Shown here one piece after another: positions 8,516 through 17,385 of a stretch of DNA of 38,400 nt; position 1 is the stretch's first letter; the number at the start of each line of letters is the position of its first letter. The notes beneath the pieces were generated by a model. It saw nothing but the letters and a program-made list of their open reading frames with translations, did not search any database and had not been told where the DNA came from. Made by a program: the position numbers and the translations under genes. The stretch spans positions 1 through 38,400 of the forward strand of contig JAUCBJ010007114.1 in assembly GCA_032718475.1 (NCBI GenBank), read 5' to 3'. The stretch comes from Nemertoderma westbladi. Its lineage: Eukaryota; Xenacoelomorpha; Nemertodermatida; Nemertodermatidae.

Positions 8516-9510
8516 GGGTCTCGTTGCGCTTGCTCATATTGTTGATATTGTGATGGGGGAATGTCACCCTGTCCCCCCCCCCCCCCCCCCACCGGTATGT
8601 TTGGTACTGGGGTTGATGTTAATATGTTGGGGCCCATGCACCTATCCGCAATAATTCCCCCCTCCCCTGGGTATATGTTATGTCCCTGCATGCTGTAGTC
8701 ATACTGCTGTGCTGGTACTGGTATAGGCCTATCAGCTTCTGGCCTACCCGCCAGTATGTATTCCGCGACTTCCGGGTTTAATTCCGTTGTCCACGCTATC
8801 CTATCGCCTACATTGCCTCTCTCAGTATGGCCTACGGTATGTGCAGTAAGGCCTACAGTATGTCCTACAGTCTGCATGTGTTGTTCGGGATCGAAGTTTA
8901 TTCTTCTCGAATAATCCTCCCCGCGGCTACCGTATTCTCGATCGGTAGGTATATTCCGTCGGAAAGTTTCTCTTCGACCCCCCTCTCTACTGTTCTCATC
9001 TTCGTACCGGTATATCGCGTACCCCTCTCTCGGCGCGGAGTGCGCCTCGCCGGGTCGCATCTCTCCGGGGCGACGGCAATCTCCCGGAGTCCGACCCCAC
9101 TGACTCTCCGTTCTCATCTCGACTACCGACGGCTCGCTATCCGTCCTCGCTCTTCTATCGTTCGCGGCGATACTTCTACTACTGTCTTCCTTTCTTCTCC
9201 TATCAGTGGGATATTCCCGCTCGTGAGATCTCTCGTCGACCTCCCGGTTAAACCCCACTGTTCTTCTTCCTTCCTCTGATCGGGCTCGACGCTTCGTCCG
9301 CCCTCTCGCGACGTCAACCCGTCTCTCTCTGCTCGGTCGCACGCCGCTGGGGATATCCGCAATCCCCCTATTACTTTCCGTCGCCGGTTGTTGCGGTTTA
9401 CCTATTTCGGCCCGCGCATTGTCCGCTGACGGCTGTGGGACACTCTCTGCCCCCCCCCTTCTCGCCGCTAACTCTCTGTTGTGGGGCCCTCGTGCCCCCC
9501 CCCCCCCCAC
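8458..9510 (-). CDS. BEL/Pao upstream coding block B, Arg-rich
   Basis: About 350 codons of Arg/Glu/Gly-rich, low-hydrophobicity protein. The C-terminal half is better structured, with repeated GHTVG words (about 215-235) and a Tyr/Pro/Gln-rich stretch. The frame opens in a 14-G sense run (9495-9508) where block C ends; the first listed codon is GTG, so it probably has no independent start. It contains a second sense run of 18 G (8573-8590) encoding poly-Gly. It overlaps block A by 58 bases, A being in the -1 frame. A diverged copy exists at 20819-21811 with conserved stretches such as SMQGHNIYPGEG versus NMQGHNIYPGEG and MGPNILTSTPVPNI, so the block is a real protein. Function unknown; disordered RNA binding is a guess. 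Confidence 0.7.
   Translation of the reverse strand: MGGGGARGPHNRELAARRGGAESVPQPSADNARAEIGKPQQPATESNRGIADIPSGVRPSRERRVDVARGRTKRRARSEEGRRTVGFNREVDERSHEREYPTDRRRKEDSSRSIAANDRRARTDSEPSVVEMRTESQWGRTPGDCRRPGEMRPGEAHSAPREGYAIYRYEDENSREGGRRETFRRNIPTDREYGSRGEDYSRRINFDPEQHMQTVGHTVGLTAHTVGHTERGNVGDRIAWTTELNPEVAEYILAGRPEADRPIPVPAQQYDYSMQGHNIYPGEGGIIADRCMGPNILTSTPVPNIPVGGGGGGQGDIPPSQYQQYEQAQRDPWMRISRVTQKYGGGRYPR
8573..8590 (-). repeat. 18-bp poly-C (sense poly-G) run inside block B
   Basis: Eighteen consecutive C on the plus strand. The run encodes poly-Gly in block B about 60 bases before the B/A overlap. The homologous position in the second copy (20879-20885) has only 7. Confidence 0.95.
9450..9458 (-). 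repeat. 9-bp poly-C run in block B
   Basis: Encodes the Arg-Gly-Gly stretch near residue 19 of block B. The matching run in the decayed copy is 10 C at 21747-21756. Confidence 0.9.
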
Positions 9511-10139
9511 TCGCTACATTTTACTTCGCTGCCTCTCACCCCGCTACTATATACCTCTCTAGTCGACACATCAACCCTACCGCGGTCGGGTCTATTCACC
9601 CCCGCTTCTCCTCCTGTTATTGCGTGGCCTTCCAGGCCCTCTACTCCCTGCCTACCAACTACGTGGCCTACCAGGCCTTCTGCTCCCTGCCTACCAACTA
9701 CGTGGCCTACCAGGCCCTCATCTGCCTGGCTATACACGTCCGACGTGTTTACGTTAATAGCACCCATATTGGAAACAGAATTGATTTGCTCGTTTGGAAC
9801 GAAATCATTTGTATTATTCTGCGCGACTACGCTATCTGAATTATTTTGTAAATTCGGGCTTGGATCATTATTTAAATTATTTGGATTATTTTGCGTAATC
9901 GCGTTATTTAAATTATTTTGTAGGTTCGAATTTGGGTTATTATTTTGATTATTTGAATTATTTTGCGTAACTACATTAATATTAGAATTATTTTCTACAT
10001 TAATATTAGGATTGTTCTGATTTAAATTTAAATTACTACCACTAGGCAAAGTATTTCCTGCAATAAAGGTTTGATTAGAGTTATCCCATACGGTACTATT
10101 AATATTAACAACGTCTACTGTATCATCATTATTATTACC
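9468..10139 (-). CDS. BEL/Pao upstream coding block C, Asn-rich
   Basis: Open frame of about 220 codons beginning inside the 22-G sense run and ending just after the 14-G run. A conventional caller would start it at the TTG at 10049, but the frame is open back to the G run (GGT AAT AAT AAT ...). The first half is Asn-rich low complexity with N-N-N-P-N words. The second half carries three imperfect repeats around GHVVGRQG followed by GEAGVNRPDRGRVDVST. The decayed copy (21765-22331) keeps the same order, including GEAGVNRP and NxxSVSTRE, so this is a conserved block of the element. No catalytic motif is seen. It is joined to D and B only through G-run frame changes. Function unknown. Confidence 0.65.
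   Translation of the reverse strand, partial: GNNNDDTVDVVNINSTVWDNSNQTFIAGNTLPSGSNLNLNQNNPNINVENNSNINVVTQNNSNNQNNNPNSNLQNNLNNAITQNNPNNLNNDPSPNLQNNSDSVVAQNNTNDFVPNEQINSVSNMGAINVNTSDVYSQADEGLVGHVVGRQGAEGLVGHVVGRQGVEGLEGHAITGGEAGVNRPDRGRVDVSTREVYSSGVRGSEVKCSEWGGGGHEGPTTES
9495..9508 (-). repeat. 14-bp poly-C (sense poly-G) run at the C/B junction
   Basis: Block C ends shortly after this run and block B opens at it. Block B has an in-frame TAG just upstream of the run, so the frame change must happen within or right beside it. The second copy has 10 C at the same site (21793-21802). Confidence 0.95.
9637..9727 (-). repeat. Short in-frame tandem repeat encoding GHVVGRQG units
   Basis: Two near-identical units of about 45 bp plus a partial one, visible as repeated GGCCTACCAGGCC and CTGCCTACCAACTACGT words on the plus strand. 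They encode repeated L-x-GH-x-V-x-x-Q-G motifs in block C. The second copy carries diverged versions of the same repeat. Confidence 0.75.
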
Positions 10140-11656
10140 CCCCCCCCCCCCCCCCCCCCGCCCGTACGGTCACACCAGTTTTGGGTCTGTCGTGCGGTCC
10201 CTGTCAGTGGGGTATTAATAAATGTATCTACGGCCCCCGGCTCCTCAAAAATACTCGAGCCGGCCCCGCTTTCAGACGGCGACGCTCGCACCAGTTGCAG
10301 CTCGTGCGCCCGTCTAATCCTATGTTCCGCAAGTTCATTTTGGCGTCTCTTTAATTCCTTTTGCTCTCGCTCAGCCTCTGCCATTCTCCTCTCACACTCC
10401 TGGGTGTCCCGACTGGCCGACTCTGCTACACTCCTAGCGCTCTCCCTTCGTCTCGCCTCACGCTCCTTGCGTTCCTTTTCCCTTCTCGTCTCATATTCCT
10501 TGCGTTCCGCCTCACGCTCTTTGCGTTCCCTTTCCTCCCTTGCCTCACGCTCCCTACACTCCTTTTCCTCTATTTCCTCACACTCCCTAAGGCTTCTCAA
10601 AGCCCTTTCGGCCCTCTCTCCGGTTTCTCTAATCAATGCCGCTTCCCTCTCTAACCGCACTCTCCCCTCCTCTAACCGTTCCTCCATTTCCTTCTGACCT
10701 TGCTCTACCATGTTGAGACGGTATGCGGCACCTATCTCTCTCACCACTCTTTCTTTCGCGGAGGATGTAGCAGACTTATCGGTTACGACGGACCCCCTCC
10801 GCCTTCCCGACCTACTAACTTTCCCCCGCTTCCCGGAACTTTCTCCGACCGACGAGGCCGAATCCTCGGGGTTAACCTCGGATCCGCCCCCCTCGGGTCC
10901 CCTCCAACCCACTAATTTTACTCCCCGGGCATCGACCAAGTATGGCCCTATGTACACTGGCGCTACGCTAGGTTCCATACTCCCACACTCCCATAGTTCA
11001 AACAGTTCGCCGGCAACCCCTTTTGCTCTCCCCTCGGCTAGTTCTCTCTGCCCAAAACGTATTAGGTAATTAAAGTGTCTATCCGACTCACCTAGTCGCT
11101 TTCTCAGTCTCACCTCGTCTACCTTCGCCCCTTCCTTCTTGGCGTCCTTTATTAGCTTCCGGGTCGCGTTGTAGGCCCGTCGAAGTCGCTCTGAAACCCC
11201 GACGTCCTCGTCGCCGACCTCTCCTCCGTCCCTCCGGGTTCGACGTCGTACCGGCGGCTCCACCGTCGCCGTTCCGGTGGGCCGTCCGTCGCCCTCGGCC
11301 TGTAGCTGGCCGGCGACATCGGTACCGATGTCTCCTCCGTCTCTTCGCGTCCGGCGTCGCACCGTCGGCCCCACCGTCGCCGTTTCGGTGGGCCGCTCGT
11401 CGCCCTCGGCCTGTAGCTGGCCGGCGACATCGGTGCGCCGATCTCCGTCCCGTGTCGACTCATCTCCGTCTCCCTCCGTCTCGCTCTCCCTTCCTCTTGG
11501 CTCGACCTCTTGTTCCAGGCTCCCCTCGTCTTGAACTTCCGGTTCGCCCGTTATCGATGGCTCCGGTGTCGTGGGTCTATATCGCCTGGTTGCGGCCTCA
11601 CGGATCGTTTGGTCTTCGTCCGGGGTCCGCGTCGGTGTCTCGCCCGATTGACTCAT
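10115..11656 (-). CDS. BEL/Pao first coding block D, with long charged helix
   Basis: 513 codons with a true ATG at 11656, the first ORF downstream of the leader. Residues 1-75 are acidic and disordered. Residues 75-148 are two copies of a 37-residue repeat. Residues about 150-260 form a more globular region, conserved in the decayed copy (YIGPYLVDARGVKLVGW versus YVGPYLVDARGIKLVGW). Residues about 300-470 are almost pure E/R/K heptads, a long coiled coil or single alpha-helix. The tail leads into poly-Gly from a 22-G run, after which the frame closes within eight codons while block C is open in the -1 frame. Position and composition suggest an assembly or RNA-binding protein. No family is recognised; the canonical DUF1759 Gag domain lies in block A. 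Confidence 0.75.
   Translation of the reverse strand: MSQSGETPTRTPDEDQTIREAATRRYRPTTPEPSITGEPEVQDEGSLEQEVEPRGRESETEGDGDESTRDGDRRTDVAGQLQAEGDERPTETATVGPTVRRRTRRDGGDIGTDVAGQLQAEGDGRPTGTATVEPPVRRRTRRDGGEVGDEDVGVSERLRRAYNATRKLIKDAKKEGAKVDEVRLRKRLGESDRHFNYLIRFGQRELAEGRAKGVAGELFELWECGSMEPSVAPVYIGPYLVDARGVKLVGWRGPEGGGSEVNPEDSASSVGESSGKRGKVSRSGRRRGSVVTDKSATSSAKERVVREIGAAYRLNMVEQGQKEMEERLEEGRVRLEREAALIRETGERAERALRSLRECEEIEEKECREREAREERERKEREAERKEYETRREKERKEREARRRESARSVAESASRDTQECERRMAEAEREQKELKRRQNELAEHRIRRAHELQLVRASPSESGAGSSIFEEPGAVDTFINTPLTGTARQTQNWCDRTGGGGGGGGVIIMMIQ
10138..10159 (-). repeat. 22-bp poly-C (sense poly-G) run at the D/C junction
   Basis: Twenty-two consecutive C on the plus strand. 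Block D reads through it as poly-Gly and stops; block C opens from it in the -1 frame. The second copy has 16 C (22333-22348) and there the two blocks are in the same frame. Confidence 0.95.
11213..11434 (-). repeat. 111-bp tandem duplication inside block D
   Basis: Two adjacent units encode 37 residues each (residues 75-111 and 112-148) starting with TDVAGQLQAEGD and ending with RRRTRRDGG plus three residues. The decayed copy at 22.8-22.9 kb has one unit, so the duplication is copy-specific. Confidence 0.85.
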
Positions 11657-12039
11657 CTCGCTGGTGATTGGTGGCTGTTGGTTTGGCTAGCTAGGGCAGC
11701 GGTTGGTTTTAGTTACTGTGACGGGATCCAGGAGGGATCCCGATTTATCCGGTGTTTAGCTTACGCGTCCCCGCCGTGTATAAAGAGTAAACGAAAACAG
11801 TGAATGAGTTCTGATGTTCGGTGTATAATAACTGATGGGTATAAGATATAGATATAGATATGTGGAAGGCGGGATACGGTAACTAAAAGTCCCGTGCTCC
11901 CCTATCTAAACTAACTAACCTATGCTAGCACTACTGCACTTGAGATAACTGAATTACTGATATTGGGTTACTGGTTATATTACACGGTTGGCCTAATTAC
12001 TACCTAATCGATGCCTTGCCCCCCTCTGATTGGTTGATA
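11657..12039 (-). other. Untranslated leader between primer-site-like motif and block D
   Basis: About 380 bases in sense orientation between the primer-site-like sequence and the ATG of block D. No ORF is supported. It contains a short ATAGATATAGATATG repeat (about 11846-11863) and GGATCC-type palindromes near 11725-11742. It probably serves as the 5' untranslated and packaging region of the element. Confidence 0.4.
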
Positions 12040-12055
12040 CCCTTGTTGGCGCCCC
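12040..12055 (-). promoter_or_regulatory. Possible primer-binding-site-like motif
   Basis: On the sense strand this reads GGGGCGCCAACAAGGG, similar to the GGCGCC-containing tRNA primer sites of many LTR elements. It lies just downstream of a hairpin-rich, poly(A)-signal-bearing stretch, where the 5' LTR should end. It lacks the usual leading TGG, so the call is tentative. Confidence 0.3.
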
Positions 12056-12190
12056 GTGGAGTGTTCCCGTTCACTCCACCTATTCTCTCTGGGTTAGGGG
12101 TTTGGCCCCTGACCCTTTATTGTGTGCTTCCTTCCCACTCTTATTGGGATGGCACGAGTTGGTTAATTACCCAATCTCGTGGCTCCCAAT
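12056..12190 (-). promoter_or_regulatory. Three consecutive hairpins with AATAAA, probable R/U5 of the 5' LTR
   Basis: Three adjacent inverted repeats. (1) GTGGAGTG (12056-12063) pairs perfectly with CACTCCAC (12072-12079). (2) GGGTTAGGGG (12091-12100) pairs with CCCCTGACCC (12106-12115) with one wobble. (3) A long stem has arms 12143-12158 and 12175-12190, with TTGG/CCAA continuing inward around a TTAATTAC loop. On the sense strand AATAAA lies between hairpins 2 and 3 (12116-12121), and TTATAA lies about 85 bases before it. This suits an LTR R/U5 region just upstream of the primer site. No matching 3' LTR is seen in the window. Confidence 0.55.
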
Positions 12191-12641
12191 ATTGCTTATC
12201 GGCTTATAACTTTATGGGGTGTTAGCGGGATTGAATAAGCTAACAATATTTTTTTACTAGCTATTGATATAATCTATTTGAAATCTATAATGTTTTATAA
12301 CTATTTATTTATGATTGGGTCGCAATTGTTCGGGTCGCAATTGTCCGGGTGGACAAAACTTCATAATTATTACATAAATTTAAATTTAAAACAAAATATA
12401 TTGAAAATTAAATCGAAAATAACCTGTTACTTCGAGTCTGATAGCGTTAGTGAATTTTATTAATCATTTTTGAATAGGTTTAATTATTGTTTTCAACTAT
12501 AATACATAAGCCTAAATTTAAAAACACTTACTCTCATCTGGTTTAGTGTGAAAAAGAGCGACGTGAACTGCCACGACGAAAATACGTGTGGCAGAACATA
12601 GACCAGACGATCGGTAGTGATGTCCTGCAACAGGATCAACA
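12191..12641. other. AT-rich stretch, probable LTR remainder and flank
   Basis: Contains a TTATAA word near 12205 that could act as an LTR promoter, and two copies of GGGTCGCAATTGT near 12318 and 12334. The rest is AT-rich with no supported coding. The outer border of the element cannot be placed because no duplicated LTR end is visible. Confidence 0.4.
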
Positions 12642-12665
12642 TTTCAGGACAAACATGTCCTGAAA
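12642..12665. repeat. Perfect 10-bp inverted repeat (hairpin)
   Basis: TTTCAGGACA (12642-12651), loop AACA, then TGTCCTGAAA (12656-12665). Another TGTCCTG and a CAGGAT lie just upstream (12620-12636), so alternative pairings exist. No nearby gene explains it. Confidence 0.85.
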
Positions 12666-12696
12666 GTTGCCCATCCCATTAAGTCCACGGCAAACA

Positions 12697-12716
12697 CCCC
12701 CCCCCCCCCCCCCCCC
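12697..12716. repeat. 20-bp poly-C run
   Basis: Twenty consecutive C in non-coding AT-rich sequence. It shows that long G/C homopolymers in this window are not confined to the BEL/Pao coding blocks. Confidence 0.95.
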
Positions 12717-13773
12717 ACAGACTTTCTGCATTGTCGATGTAAATGATGAAAATTTGTTTTCTAGACAACGACAGGCATTATAAACAATCCGACAGACAAA
12801 AATGTATTTGAGCCTTTAGCTTGTGCGGTCCATTGACTATTGATTTATATACATCACTTAAGGACTACAAAGACTTTGTAAACAAAAAGAGGAAAAAATA
12901 CTATGAAATCATAAAGAAAACGGAATACCCACAGGCCAGAGAACAACAAGCACAATTGGATACAGCCACGACTAATCTTGATGAACATGAATCAAATACT
13001 GCGGCAAGACATGTTGTCCCATGGAAAGGTAAAAAATTCTTCACCCAACAAACAAAGAATACTGTGTTGCGACCACATGTGCAACTTACAAAGAACACAA
13101 AAAAAAACAAAAATTCAATGAATCCAACTTAGTAACCAAGGCCTGTGATTAGCTAATTTAGAATTAATAAGCCGTTTGTAGTTGAAAACTTTCTGGATGC
13201 CGAGAATGGATTGTACTATTAATAATAAATTCAGACGTAACTAAGTATTTCATTACGGAAAACAATTAACAAAAAATATATGAATGCTACTTTTTAATAT
13301 TTTAAATTTGCATTCTTGTTTAAATCAAACAAACATGTAAATAATAAGTTCTGTGGTGTAAATTATCATACATTATCTGGCCCTCAAGCATAGCTGCATA
13401 GACCTTGCTTCTTTGTATCTTGACGTAGTGGACAGCGGCCTTGTATTCTACATATCCAACCATTGTCTATCTCTCTCTGGGAAGCCAAGCACATACTGTA
13501 GACTCCATTATGTGGTTTACTTGTACTGGTAGTAGGTGCCACCAGCACCACCATAGCACTGTCGTGTGTATGAACAAACATGTCTTGATTATGTGGATTC
13601 TATTAGACATATTTTATTTAATTTTGTCAAACATGTCAACAATATGCGTATACATACCGAATACGGTATGTATTCGGATCTACCACAGCAGTAACACTTA
13701 AGAGGGAAATTGTAGTCGGAAATATCCTAACTCAAAAAATGGGGAGGAGATGGGAAGGAGTTGTAGTGACATA
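12717..13773. other. AT-rich intergenic stretch without supported gene
   Basis: About 1 kb. A 103-codon open frame (12821-13132) and a 65-codon minus frame (13384-13581) lack family resemblance, good starts or splice context, and are not called. The last part abuts the 5'-truncated LINE. Confidence 0.5.
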
Positions 13774-16568
13774 ATTCTACATTTGAAAGGGATTCACACA
13801 TATCTCAAAAGTTAGGCGAGGCTACTAGTAACGTACGTGGTGGGGGTGTCGCTATATATATACCAGATTCCCTTGAGCAGAAAATTAGACCAGACATAAA
13901 ATCAAATACAAATAAAAAAAAATCATACGAATCAGTTTGGGTTGAGGTGCAGAACCAATTTATGGTGGGGATAGCTTATAACCCTTCTGTGCATCAAGCT
14001 ACAACATTTCTGAATAATTTTAATACTGAAATTGAGAATGCAACCAATAGCTCAGCTTCCAAAGTTCTAATAATGGGAGATTTTAATATAAATGTTACTA
14101 ATACGGAAAGCAATATTACCAAGGAATTGTGTGACGTAGTATCGCTCTATGACCTAAAGTTTTCCGATACAACTAAACCTACACGGTACAGTAAACAAAA
14201 ATTTTCTCTTTTAGACGTATTCATTTCATCTTTCTCAAATAATATAATGGAGCATCACACATTTCCATGTGATGTATCGGATCACGAATTTATAGCGATT
14301 AAATTAAAATCAAGTCTTGTAAGGTCATCCGAAATGAACAGGCCTATATGGCGAGAATTCAGAGATTTTGATAAATTTGATGAAAAGGGCTTTTTAATTG
14401 ACATAAATAATATAAACTGGTCATTTCTCTATTCGGATCAAACCACTGATATTAAATATGATTGCTTTGAAGATAATCTTGAAAGTGTACTTAATAAACA
14501 TGCACCATTAAAAAAGAAATTATATAAACCTGTAAGTAACTCGCAGCAAAATAAGCATCTACCACCATGGTGGGATAAAGAATTGCAAAAACTATTCGAT
14601 GAGAAGCAGATGAACCTCCGTAAATGGCGTAACTCAAAGAAACTTAATGATCACAAAATATTTAAAAATAGTAGAAATGCTTTTAATGCCTTAAACAGTA
14701 AAAATAAAAACAAATACGTTCAAAGTAAATTCAGGGAAGCAGCCTCACCAAGTGACAAATGGAAGATAATAAACAATCTCCTTAATAAAAGTAGTAAGAA
14801 CAGCACAATAAAGCAATTAACCAACTCAAACTGTGTACTTGTAAATAGAAGCGAAGGGATCGCGGAAATTTTAAATAATACATACATTGCTATGGGAAAA
14901 TTCACTGGACTAACATGTACGATCCGAAATTCAGGTCTAATTTCAACTAATAATAAAACTAATTTAAATTGTCAATTCGGATTCGTTAACGTGGATGAAA
15001 TTACAGTAGATAACATATTTTCTAAAATAAATACAAATAAATCAGCAGGCCCTTCAAAATTACCTCCCAAAATTATAAAATTGTTGGGGCCCAAAATAAT
15101 ATTTCAATTTACATATTTAATAAATGAATGCATCACAAGATCAATATTTCCAAAACGCTTAAAATACGCTGATGTTACTCCTTTATTCAAAAATGGTGAT
15201 AGGAGTGATCCAGTGAATTACAGACCAATTTCGGTAACGTCGACCTTAGAAAAAGTATTCGAAAAAGTATTATACAACCAGATAAGTGATTACCTAAATA
15301 AAAATAATTTGATAAACAAAACGCAATTTGGTTTTCGTAGGGGTTTTTCAACACGGGACGCAATAATTTATGCCACTGAAACTTGGAGGTACAGCCTAAA
15401 CCAAAATAAACACGTAGCCGTAGGTGCACTAGACCTAAGTAAAGCATTTAATTCTCTAGACCATTCAATTCTTTTAGGTAAGCTAGTAGAATTAGGATTT
15501 CATGGCACTTCAATTAATATTATTAATAGTTTTCTCTATCCACGATATCAACGCACTAAAGCAAATGGTGTTTTCTCCACTTGGCAGCTCGTACCTAGAG
15601 GAATTCCACAGGGGACTATTCTAGGGCCAATATTGTTTGTAATTTATGTAAATTCCATAGCAAATATACCGGATATACACTTGATACAGTACGCAGATGA
15701 TACACTTATATACTGTACAAATAAGGATCCTCTAAAAGCATCACAAACCTTAGAAAAACACATACTCGCACTTGAAGAAATATTTTCAGACCTAAAACTA
15801 AAATTGAACAATAAAAAAACCGAATTCATGCTTATAAGCCCGCATTCTAGAACACCTGATATAGAGGAGATTGTCTTAAAAATTAATCCGAATACGATAA
15901 TTAACCAATCCAAATCAATTAAATATTTAGGTATACTAATAGACAACAGAATGGAATGGAGGGAACACATCAACGATATAAAACATAAAATGACACAAGC
16001 AATCTCCGGACTACGACAGATAAAAGGACAGTTACCACTCAAATCTAAACTTAATATATACAAGGCGACAGTCCTACCATATCATAACTATTGCTGCGAG
16101 GTCCTAATTTCAATACAAAACAGTTACGGTGCAAAGGGAATACTTTACGGGTTAGAAAAAATACAAAATTACGGCTTAAGGGTAGTGTATAGCAAGAAAA
16201 ACAAGGACATGACAGGAACCAAATTACGAACCAAAGCAAAACTTCCTACACTGACAGCTCTACGAGAATACTTTGTATTAAAATTTTACTACAAATATAT
16301 ATTTAATCTAAGTACACCATTTAAGAAACTACAACTACCATTTCTTAATAGTATAAGAACAAACGCATACTTAATAAATCCCAGAACACATAATATTAAA
16401 ATACCTACTACTAGGAACAACTACGGATTTAAAAGTTTAACTGTCAGTGCTACAAAAATCTGGAACGCATCTCTTATTACTCTAAAACAAATACGAAAAC
16501 TAAAAACATACATGGATAGCATTAAAAATCATTATTATACAATATATGACCTTGACTCCATAACATAG
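13774..16568 (+). CDS. CR1/Jockey-group LINE ORF2, 5'-truncated endonuclease plus reverse transcriptase
   Basis: Open frame of about 930 codons. The listed GTG start at 13947 is not the true start: the frame is open back to a TGA at 13771 and encodes the endonuclease stretch RGGGVAIYIPDS before it. The APE endonuclease C-terminal half keeps GDFN (about 14080) and SDHEF (about 14279). RT motifs include NYRPISVTS (about 15220), FGFRRGFSTRD (about 15330), ALDLSKAFNSLDH, PRGIPQGTILGPILF and catalytic YADDTLIY (about 15690-15715). A conserved C-terminal domain ends at 16568. The N-terminal half of the endonuclease and any ORF1 are missing, as expected for a 5'-truncated insertion. There is no stop or frameshift across 2.8 kb, so the copy is young. 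The protein nicks target DNA and primes reverse transcription there. Confidence 0.9.
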
Positions 16569-16915
16569 CAACAAGTAACTTATACAACTTAGAATATACT
16601 GTGATAAGTAAATAATTAATGTGTGTACGTATGTGTGGGTGGTGTAGTATGTGTGAAATAATGGTGTTTGTAATTGTAAGTATGGGGTGTGTGTGTCTAC
16701 GCGCCAATGTATTGGGTATGTATGTATAACATCAATATGACACCAGTGGATACACAGTAATGTAATTAGTGTAGGTCAAGGATTTGTCTGCCATACATGA
16801 CGCTTATTCCCATAAATTATCAGCCGGGGCCACCCTCCATGCTGCCTTCAATTATTTTATATATTTGAAGTTTTGGGAATAAAAGAATTTATTAATATTA
16901 TTATTATTATAGTAC
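16569..16915 (+). other. LINE 3' untranslated region and ATT-repeat tail
   Basis: Follows the LINE stop. It contains a short TGTGTG-rich stretch, an AATAAA poly(A) signal at 16878-16883 and ends in ATT repeats (about 16890-16911). Short microsatellite tails rather than poly(A) are typical of the CR1 group. The element's 3' border is placed at the end of this tail. Confidence 0.7.
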
Positions 16916-17190
16916 ATAAATCATACACCAAAATCACACTTCAACATACTTCAACATTTTCGCAACTGGACAGTCGTACATAAAGTATCTCGATAATAAT
17001 GGTGGGAGGTAGGGGAGAGGGTGATAAATATTTATATAGTTTAACAAAAATATACTAACGAAAAAACAGACAAACCAACATACTATTGTAATATCGACAA
17101 GCGTCAAAATTTCCAATAAAATTTCATGTCGATGATCAAAAAAAAAACTGTAAAATAATTTATTAATTTTTAAAACTTTTATTAATAAAA
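16916..17190. other. AT-rich spacer
   Basis: No supported gene. On the minus strand an AATAAA word lies just left of the stop of the candidate exon at 17191 and could be its poly(A) signal. A G-rich GGTGGGAGGTAGGGGAGAGGG tract lies at about 17000-17020. Confidence 0.4.
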
Positions 17191-17385
17191 TTAACTAACA
17201 TTCATTGCAGCATTCCCAATGAACATGGCGGTAAAGTCATTGGATTTGAATGCATTTAATCTCAAATCTTTTCCGTCAGCATCCAAAGGTAAATACTTTG
17301 TGATTCGATAAGTTTCCGTGAAAACATGGGCATTATGGTAAAGGCCATATATATATGCCTTTACATACGGCGCCATTATGACTGG
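17191..17385 (-). CDS. Candidate terminal exon of a host gene
   Basis: A 61-codon minus-strand frame beginning MAPYVKAYIYGLYHNAHVF and ending in TAA, with AATAAA words immediately after the stop. An in-frame TAG just upstream of the ATG falls in an AG that could be a splice acceptor; read that way it would join the exon at 17924-18200 in phase 0. Amino-acid composition is ordinary and unlike the transposon ORFs. No family is recognised. It may be an exon of the same gene as its right neighbour or chance. Confidence 0.3.
   Translation of the reverse strand, partial: PVIMAPYVKAYIYGLYHNAHVFTETYRITKYLPLDADGKDLRLNAFKSNDFTAMFIGNAAMNVS

Noticed and set aside
12821-13132. 103-codon plus-strand ORF rich in Lys/Gln
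   Set aside because: Non-ATG start, no family resemblance, no splice context; likely chance in AT-rich DNA.
13384-13581. 65-codon minus-strand ORF
   Set aside because: No recognisable domain and no convincing acceptor site; kept out of the gene list.
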